Positions 56,936 through 64,000 of a stretch of 64,000 bases of DNA are shown in pieces. Origin of the DNA: Paramyrothecium sp. XJ0827 (taxonomy: Eukaryota > Ascomycota > Sordariomycetes > Hypocreales > Stachybotryaceae); the NCBI GenBank assembly GCA_020881915.1, contig JAJFPB010000008.1, positions 310,001 to 374,000 of the forward strand, read 5' to 3'. Below the pieces are notes generated by a model, which saw nothing but the letters and a program-made list of their open reading frames with translations, was not told the origin of the DNA and searched no databases. The position numbers and the translations under genes are program-made. Each line of letters starts with the position of its first letter. Position 1 is the first letter of the stretch.

Positions 56936-58293
56936 ATGGATGAAAACACACACCGCAACGACGATGCAATCGTCCAATTCTGCGCCACTTGCGGAGCTTC
57001 TCCGGAGCAGGTATGTTGTCGCTGCTTTCGAGAGCACGGCCTCAATAACTCACATCAAGCAGGCCATTACGTACCTTGAGGCTCACAGCTGGGACATTGA
57101 TGCTGCATGTAGCGCGTACTTCCAAGACGAGGAGGAGCGAACATCAGAGCGCCAGGCGGAACAGTCGACGGGGCCCTCGAGCGATAACTACTCTGGCCCT
57201 CGTACCCTCGATGGTCGGCCAGCACCGCAAAGCTCCGGCGCCGCTGCTCGCCGACAACCCGTGCAGCCGAAGAAGAAGGGAATTGCCACCCTTGGCTCTT
57301 TAGGATCCAGCTCGCACAACCATGACGACGATGACGACGAGGACGATGACGACGACGGAGATAAAGACAGAGGCGATCTGTTTGCGGGTGGTGAGAAGTC
57401 CGGATTAGCCGTTAGAGACCCTAAGCAAGAGGGCGGGCCGAAGAAGATCATCAATGATATTCTTGCCAAAGCCAAGGCGTAGGTACATCCATATTCTCGG
57501 TCGTGACAACTGGCTAACTTGACACAGGAACGCGTCTCGTCAGGAGCCTGGACCAGACGCAGGCCCTTCGAGACAGTCTTTCTTCCGGGGCACTGGCATG
57601 ACACTTGGTGGTGAGGGTGTCGAGAGTCGAAGTATCCCAGATCCGCAAGGCCCATCTCGCGCGGCCAACGCGCAGCCGCAGGAACGAGTCCTTCACCTTT
57701 GGACGGATGGTTTCAGCGTCGACGATGGCGAGCTGCGACGCTTCGACGATCCTGCCAACCAGATGGATTTGCAGATGATTCGATCAGGGCGAGCACCACT
57801 GCACCTCATGAATGTCGAAAACGATCAGCCCGTCGATGTCAGGCTCACCCAGCACGACACCCCCTTCACACAACAGCCCAGGCAATACAGGCCTTTTGCT
57901 GGCGCTGGCCAACGTCTCGGTGCCCCTGTGCCCGGAGACGGCAACACCGCCGCACCCTCTGCCGCGCCCTCTACCGCGACCACCACTCAAGCATCGGCGA
58001 GCGCCCCCAAGACTAGCTCTTCGCCGGCACCCAATGATGTCGATCCCTCTCAGCCGGTTTTGACGATCCGCATTCAAATGCCAGACGGCACGAGGCTGCC
58101 TGCTCGATTCAACCATTCTCATACCATCGGCGATGTTTACGAGTTCGTGCAAGGCGCGTCTCCAGCGACCAACGCTAGAGAGTTGATTCTGGCCACGAAC
58201 TTCCCTTACAAAGAACATACTGACATAGACGCGGTACTGGGCGAGATGGCCGAGTTTAAAAAGGGCGGCACGGCCATCGTGAAGTTTGCATAG
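56936..58293 (+). CDS. shp1: Cdc48/p97 cofactor p47 (Shp1/Ubx1)
   Basis: Adaptor for the AAA ATPase Cdc48 in membrane fusion, autophagy and proteasomal turnover. Exons are 56936-57010, 57063-57478 and 57528-58293, giving 418 residues. The UBA domain (about 5-50, with VQFCATCGASPEQAITYLEA) is split by the first intron. A strongly acidic run (DDDDDEDDDDDGDKDRGD) lies near residue 115, followed by the DLFAGGEKSGLAV motif. The SEP domain begins near 216 (VLHLWTDGFSVDDGELRRF). The UBX domain is about 335-418 (TIRIQMPDGTRLPARFNHSH, with AVLGEMAEFKKGGTAIVKFA at the end). The second intron has the less common donor GTAGGT, accepted because using the downstream GTACAT would leave an in-frame TAG. Confidence 0.93.
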
Positions 58294-58994
58294 ATTGACC
58301 ACGGACAATGATGCATTGACGCCGCTACGAATGAACATGACAGGGCCTCGGGACAGGACACCGTTGCGTGTTTGGGACGCACAGAGCAGTCCTCGGGACT
58401 GAAGAGTTTTCAAGCTTCTACACAAAACCAGTTGTCTAGTCAGGTTAGGGACTCCATAAGCGATTCTAGATTTGCTACACACAATGTGCACAATACCAGC
58501 TTAACTCATTCGCTGCCGCTGGAGGCCCCTCGATGTGGTAAAGGCAGTTTACGTAGCACAGTAGATAATTGAGTCAACACATCGCCTGTAACTCTGGCGG
58601 TCACCCAGATGGCCCATTCATATGAAACCTGGAGGTGCAGCTTATGTCCCAGGAAACCATGAGTCTCGCGGCCATGATTATGGGGTGAAATCGGTCTTTC
58701 ATTTCTGCACAGAATAACTTTCAGCCTCCAAGATACCAATGAGCGTCTGCAGATGGACTTCCTTGGCCTTGATGTGTTGCGTCTTTCATTTATTCGAGTT
58801 TTTCATTCATGGGACACCCGACTACACTGCTAAATCCCCCGGGTGCACGTATCTATACAGTTTCGACTCCAAACGCCGAGATTCCACTTAGAGCAGTTGG
58901 TATCACCATTCCCCAAACGCCAGATGAATTCCATGCGGCACGAAAGCCACCGCTGACCCGCTTTTCCGAATTCTCACTAAAAAGACGCCCTCGG
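58294..58994. other. Convergent intergenic region, p47 gene and gtr1
   Basis: 701 bp between two 3' ends. Nothing was recognised beyond presumed UTR sequence. Confidence 0.5.
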
Positions 58995-60148
58995 TCAAGA
59001 GGACCCCACCGGCGCGACGGGGGCGGGTAGGGAAGCGCCGTCGAGGAACTTGAAGTGCTCGACGGCGATCTGGCAGTTGAGCATGGCGGCGTTGAAGCGA
59101 GCCTCGCCGGGAGGGAGCACGACCATCAGGTAGGTGTTTGTGGTGAACTTGAGGATGAAGAGGCTGAAGCGCATGCCGGCCTTGTGCTCCATGCGCACGA
59201 ACTGCTCGGCGTTGCGGGTGGTGCCCGTGAAGCGCGAGATGCTCTGCTTGAAGTGCTTCATGATGTTGGACATGCGCTCGAGGCGGTCCTCGGTGGGGTT
59301 GCGGTGGCCCTCGGGCGAGGTCCAGGAGGAGACGGCGAGGAAGGAGGTGCGCTCGAAGAGCAGCAGCTCCTCGGCCTCGATGGCGACGCCCAGGTTGGCG
59401 AGGTTGCGCTCGATGACGGACAGGTTGGGGACGAGGTCGTGGATGATGGAGGCCCAGGCCTTGTAGAGCGACTGGTCCCAGATGGAGGTGGCGAAGGGGG
59501 TGAGCTCGCCGGCGGCGGTGACGGCGGCCGAGTGGGCGTACTCGAGCGTCTTCTGGCGGACGACGCGGACGCGCTCGTCGTAGACGGCCTCGCGGGCCGA
59601 GGGGACGACGAGGTCCATCTTGTGGATGAGGATGTAGATCTTGGCGGTGGGCGAGTACTGCAGCAGGGCGGACAGGATGGAAACGTAGGTCGCCAGGTCG
59701 CGGTCGACGTCGCGCGACTCGATGTCGAAGACGTAGATGAGGACGCCGACGTTGGAGAAGACGTGCACGCGCTGCTGGGAGAGGTAGTTCTCCATGAAGG
59801 CCTCCTGGCCGCCGCAGTCCCAGAGGTTGAGGGTGAGGTTGCCGAGGAACTTGACGTGCGAGAGGTCAATGTCGATCGTCGCGCCTCTACAAAGACACGT
59901 GTTAGCCCTATGCGGTCCACGGCAGCTTCAGACTGCTTCGCAAGGGGGGGGGAGGGGAGGGCCATCTCGTACAGCCTGCGCGTGTCGCGAGCGATGTAGT
60001 TGCTGAAGATGATGCTGCGCATGCTCGACTTGCCGGAGCCCGACTTGCCCATGAGCAGGACCTTCTTCTTCTTGGGCTTCTTGACCTCATTGCGGAGGTC
60101 TCCAGGCGAGGAGCCGTCCGGGAGGGCGTTGTCGGCGTACGAGGACAT
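58995..60148 (-). CDS. gtr1: Rag GTPase GTR1 (TORC1 amino-acid signalling)
   Basis: RagA/B-type GTPase of the vacuolar EGO complex that signals amino-acid sufficiency to TORC1. Exons are 60148-59973 and 59886-58995, giving 355 residues; the 86-nt intron (donor GTACGA) contains a long C-run, and splicing gives [16 protein letters not shown]. Motifs: P-loop GKSGSGKSS (34-42), GATIDID effector-like region, [10 protein letters not shown] (G3) and HKMDLV (G4). The C-terminal roadblock-type domain ([31 protein letters not shown]) is complete. Codons are extremely G/C-rich at third positions, which creates a 314-codon antisense open frame that is not a gene. Confidence 0.94.
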
Positions 60149-61085
60149 GACGTGGTGGTGGATTGGGGGTGGGAGGATAGCGGGTTTGCCGCAGGGGTTG
60201 GAAAGAGATCGTGGGAAATTCGGGGCGCCGTCCTGGCAAGCTGTAAAGCTTGGATGAGGTAATGAGAAAATACCTTGCGTTGTGTGTGGAAGAGAGAGCA
60301 AGAAGAGGTACTCTGAACTCTGTGTCCAGTGGACCGCTGGACGGTAGAGGTTAGTGTGGGGTTGGTTCAGCTCGGGGCGCTACCGGCCAAGCTGATAACC
60401 TTGTAGGGCCTTAATTGGTTGCGAAAGCTCCTGCTTGAAGTTGCATGCAGCATCAATTCAGGTCGAGATAAGTACACGTGCGATTTTTTTAATAAAAAAA
60501 AGAATTTGGCATCTTGTTACCTCATGAAGCAGGACGTGAATTGGGCACTGTTCAGCTTATCAGGAATTTTCTAGCAATGAGGTACAGCTCGAAATCCTCA
60601 TAACCAACTTGACTGAAGCTCGTTTCGCAATTGCGTTCTAGAAGAACAGGCAGAAACAAGGGTTAATCTTGTTGTCCTAGACATGGTTTGATAAATCATG
60701 AGCTTGGTTATGGTTTTTGTCTTCTGGGCGTAACTTTCGATACATCTGGGTCTTGGACTCTTGGATAATGATATTCTTCACTGCTAGCTCACATCAATTG
60801 TTTGTGGTCGCGTGCTTGAATGCCATGACAAGCCTAGACTGCACCCATCATGCATGTGACGTTGAGACCCCAAACATGATTCACTGAAGGGCTTGGTGGT
60901 CACCTTGCTCATCGAAAACCAGAGTGGGACGAAAACTTCACTTTCCTTACACAAATCGCTCAATCTCGATTGTTGGTTGTGGAAAACTAGGCTTCTGGTA
61001 TATAATCCTCATGCTCATACGAAATAATCATCGGGCAACGCGAGTCATCTCAAGTGTAGCGATTGGGATAGATCTCCGCAACCCA
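60149..61085. other. Intergenic region between the Jen1-like gene and gtr1
   Basis: 937 bp with gtr1 promoter sequence on its left and the 3' flank of the Jen1-like transporter on its right. AT-rich runs lie near 60480-60510. No gene was seen. Confidence 0.5.
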
Positions 61086-62817
61086 CTACTTCTTCTCATC
61101 CCCATTCTCAATGGCCTCGACGGAGCCCTTCTCCTCGTCGATCGTACCGTCAGTGCTGCTCTTGTCGATGTCGTTGCCGACACCCGCAACAGCGTGCTCG
61201 AAGCTTCGTCCGCGGCGCTCAGGGCCGAGCATGGTCGTGACCATGATTCCTACGGCGATGATGGCGGTGGCAACGCCCATAGTAGGGCCATATGCCTCAA
61301 CTTTGTCCCCATTGCCTATCGTGATGAACGTCTTCTCGGCGATGGCATTGACGATCTGCGCCGAGGGCGACGAGATCATGTTGCCAATCTGGTAGGTAAC
61401 ACCAGGGAAGGACGATCGGAAGGCGGGCGGCGACAGCTCGTTCAGATGGATCGGAATCACACCCCAGGCACCCTGCACGAAAAACTGCAGAAAGAAACCA
61501 GATGCACTGAGGCCAGACTCAGATGTTGGGAGGATCCAAGCAGGGATCAAGATGCCAGACATGAGCGCGGCGCCAATGATGGCTCGGCGGCGACCGATGA
61601 ACTGGCTGAGGTAGCCAATGATGCAACCACCCACGCAAGCACCGACCTTCATCATTATGGAGGCGCGAGATGCCTGGGCGTTGTTCAGCTCCTTCTGGGT
61701 GAGCATGAAAGTAGTGTACGAGTCCTGCGACGTGTGGGAGTAATAGTTGAACCACGTCATGAGGATGATACAGTAGATGCACATCTTCCACTCAACGGCA
61801 AGCATCTTCTTGGCATCGCGCCAAAATGCGCCAGGCGTAGTGGCCTTCTTGCCCTTTGCCTTGGCTTCGAGGAATTGCCTGGACTCGGGGAATAGGACGC
61901 GGAGGAAGCCAACGCCAATGGACAAGCCAGCTGTAGAAAAGTCGAGTCAGCAATTGCATCTTGAATGATACCGTACTCTCTTCAGCTTTCCGATCTTTCT
62001 TTCTGGTATCATGTTTCTTCCAATGATGTTTAAAAGAAATCTTTTCCCCCCATGGGAAGGGACTTACCTCCGATCCAGAAGATAATTTTCCATGTGTCCG
62101 TCTCACCCCCAACGCCAAGATTGGCGCACGCTGCCAAGACATAGCCAAACGAATACCCCTGCTGCAGGATGCCGGACATTAAGCCACGAGCGTTGGCACT
62201 GCAACCAAATCAGGAAATTGTTATAAATAGCTGACATCACGGACGTTGACTTACGGGCACTGCTCGAGAGCCATGGCAATCGCATTTCCATACACACCAC
62301 CCATGAACAGACCAAACAAGCTTCGCACAGCAAGGAACTGCTGGTAGGTCGCGCAGTAGATAGTCGCAATCTGCAGGACGCCGAGAACCACCATGTTCAG
62401 CACCATGGGCCACTTGCGACCATATTTGTCACCGGCGAGACCGAAGAAGGCGGCGCCGACGGAGCGAAGCAGCAGCGTCAGCGTGATGGCGGTGGTGATG
62501 TCCGTCTTAGAGCGACCGTAATACTTGGCCAGCTTGGTGGTTTGGATGGAAAGGGCGTGGAAGTCGAAAGCGTCGGCGGTCCAGGCCAGGAAGCCGACGA
62601 GGAAAAAGACCCAGTCCTTGAGGGACAGCTGGGCCAGAAGACTGATGGGGTTCTTGATGCGATCCGGCTGCTGCCATTCGCACCGCGTCTCGCCATACTC
62701 GTTGGAGACGACGACACGTTGCTTCCAGATGAAGAGGTCCTTGACCGACTGCTTCATGGTGGGGATGACGCCCTTGGCCAAGGGGTCGGCCGGCTGGTTC
62801 TCGGTTGGAGAAGCCAT
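61086..62817 (-). CDS. jen1: Jen1-like monocarboxylate/proton symporter (MFS)
   Basis: Plasma-membrane MFS transporter for lactate, pyruvate or related carboxylates. Exons are 62817-62255, 62198-62068 and 61930-61086, giving 512 residues. A cytosolic N-terminus of about 70 residues precedes twelve predicted membrane segments. The Jen-family signature NxxSHxSQDxxxT is present exactly as NYYSHTSQDSYTT. The MFS loop motif is GDKYGRKWP, with GRRRAIIGAAL in the second half. The C-terminus is acidic and hydrophilic (DEEKGSVEAIENGDEKK) and could carry ubiquitination sites. Substrate preference (Jen1 versus the dicarboxylate Jen2 type) cannot be decided. Such genes are usually glucose-repressed, but no Mig1/CreA site was verified here. 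Confidence 0.92.
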
Positions 62818-63665
62818 GATCGCTCAGTAAGTGTCGCCAGTCGGCGCGTCCCTAAGAATGAGGATGAACAAGAATGCGAGTTTACTTCTTGAGATAGTAA
62901 GACGAGGGGGGCGACTCGACACAGGTAGGTGAGAGGAAGGAACAAGCTGCTTTGTACTACGCCCAGCTAACAATCCGTAGGTTCAAGAGGCGAGCTGAAA
63001 GGGACGGCAAGAAGTGGGGTGAAACAAAAAGGGAGCAGCACCGACAAGAGATTATGGGAGAGACGAGGAAACAAGGTCGTCATGCATGAGAAAGCAACAA
63101 GATTCCCCAAACCTTAAGTACTTTGCCTCACGAGTCGACCTCCTTCTGGGGGTATCAACCCTTGAGCGGCAAATGCAGAATGCGAGGGCATGCATGGGTG
63201 TGGAACCGGCTTCAGTACCAAATCTGGAGTCAGATAACCTCGGACACGACGCAAAACGATCCATGAGGGGAGACAGGGAGACGAGACCGTGTGCACAAAT
63301 GCAAGGTGCGTCGACACTTGCAGCCACCAGCGCAAGCAAGCATGGAGCGAGGGTCAATGACTGGTCGGTCTGGGATGTACCAGTGGTGTATCACATCGCC
63401 ATGTTCGATGCAATCATGACCCATTGATCGGCATCGCACAGAGCCGCGCTGCTTCAACGAATCGCCGCCCATGCGAGCCAGTTTGCCGGTGGGTGAAGCT
63501 AACCGTGCCACACCCTGCTGCGCGAACTTTTGTGGTTTTATGGTGATGTATTTTTATACGTTTTCTTCAGATGGGTTTCGTTTGTTCGGTTTCTGTTCTA
63601 GTCTCTTGGCTTACGAGTTTCGCCTTGTTTCGAGGTCGAAAGCCCCCCCCTCTCCTCCCCCCGGG
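62818..63665. other. Intergenic region at the right end
   Basis: 848 bp between two divergent genes. Frames on both strands have no domain. A C-run lies near 63645-63665, just before the last ATG. Confidence 0.5.
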
Positions 63666-64000
63666 ATGGTGCCAACTCGGCCGACGCCGGATTATGTCCG
63701 GTTCTGGGAATACAGACGACGAGAGCAACGACGGGCCCAGAAATACCCACCTCCACAAGGCTTGGAGCAATCAGCGCCAAGAGATCAGTTCCAGCGGCAC
63801 TACCGCTCCTCTGCCGAGGACGATTCCCGGGGTGTGGAGGGTCAACTCGTCGACCCCATCGCTAGTCCCCCAATTCCCCTGCAACCACCGAGTCTTATCG
63901 TGGTCGGAAGCGGAACCGAGACGGAGAACCACTCCAGCAGGGGACCAGGCAGCGATATGCGGTCTGCGCTGTCCGGGTGCTGCGGGGATCGAGCGATGCA
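63666..64000 (+). CDS. Unknown protein, N-terminal part (cut by window edge)
   Basis: A frame opens at the ATG at 63666 and is still open at the last base, with at least 111 codons. The translation begins MVPTRPTPDYVRFWEYRRRE and is rich in Arg, Gln, Pro and Ser, with an acidic patch and a CCGDR sequence near the edge. It looks like a disordered, basic N-terminus. No domain is recognisable. The frame could contain an unseen intron. Evidence is length, ATG and steady codon composition only. Confidence 0.45.
   Translation, partial: MVPTRPTPDYVRFWEYRRREQRRAQKYPPPQGLEQSAPRDQFQRHYRSSAEDDSRGVEGQLVDPIASPPIPLQPPSLIVVGSGTETENHSSRGPGSDMRSALSGCCGDRAM

Noticed and set aside
59055..59999. 314-codon plus-strand open frame
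   Set aside because: It is antisense to gtr1, whose motifs are unambiguous; the frame is open only because gtr1 has very G/C-rich third positions. The translation is Val/Asp/Glu/Gly repeats.
1..64000. CRISPR arrays, insertion sequences or intact transposons
   Set aside because: No regular spacer-repeat structure, transposase, reverse transcriptase or long terminal repeats were recognised. Small degenerate elements cannot be excluded by eye.

Overview
The window is nuclear DNA of a filamentous ascomycete, most likely a sordariomycete of the Hypocreales type. Coding frames have strongly G/C-biased third positions. Introns are short (44 to 181 nt) with GT..AG ends and GCTAAC/GCTAAT-like branch sites. 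Ascomycete-specific proteins are present (HapX with four cysteine-rich regions, Acr3, Jen1, Mim1, Urc4). There are no operons, Shine-Dalgarno sites or bacterial features. Start codons were placed at true ATGs and splice sites were checked by frame continuity and family conservation.

Layout, left to right. 0-10 kb: a truncated RasGAP-like protein (-), a repeat-bearing spacer, the iron regulator hapX (-) with a GATA-rich upstream region, a COG2 Golgi-tether subunit (+) and mitochondrial ribosomal protein L1 (-). 10-22 kb: cytosolic glutamyl-tRNA synthetase (+), a small orphan ORF, a secreted SurE-like phosphatase (+), the arsenite exporter acr3 (+) tail-to-tail with a Cys-rich bZIP factor (-), TAF11 (-) and GTP cyclohydrolase I (+). 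22-28 kb: a four-exon KDM5/Lid2-type H3K4 demethylase (-). 28-31.5 kb is a gene-poor gap.

31.5-36 kb: SLX1 nuclease (-), SF3a60/Prp9 (-) and a divergent eIF4A-III/FAL1 helicase (+). 36-42 kb: a secreted GH3 beta-glucosidase (+) between two AT-richer gene-free stretches, then a small Cys-containing orphan gene. 43-51 kb: methionyl-tRNA synthetase (-), then about 6 kb without an intact gene that holds a heavily decayed ComA/HSA32-like (phosphosulfolactate synthase family) gene. 51-64 kb: URC4 (+), the mitochondrial insertases OXA1 (-) and MIM1/TOM13 (-), the Cdc48 cofactor p47/Shp1 (+), the TORC1 GTPase GTR1 (-), a Jen1 carboxylate transporter (-) and the start of an unknown gene cut by the right edge.

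Most genes are housekeeping and arranged in divergent or convergent pairs. Pairs with related roles are SF3a60/FAL1 (mRNA splicing and the exon junction complex), OXA1/MIM1 (inner- and outer-membrane protein insertion in mitochondria) and acr3/Cys-rich bZIP (arsenite export beside a possible thiol-bearing regulator). No complete novel system is evident. The best candidates for a second look are the ComA-like pseudogene, the two small orphan ORFs and the acr3-bZIP pair.
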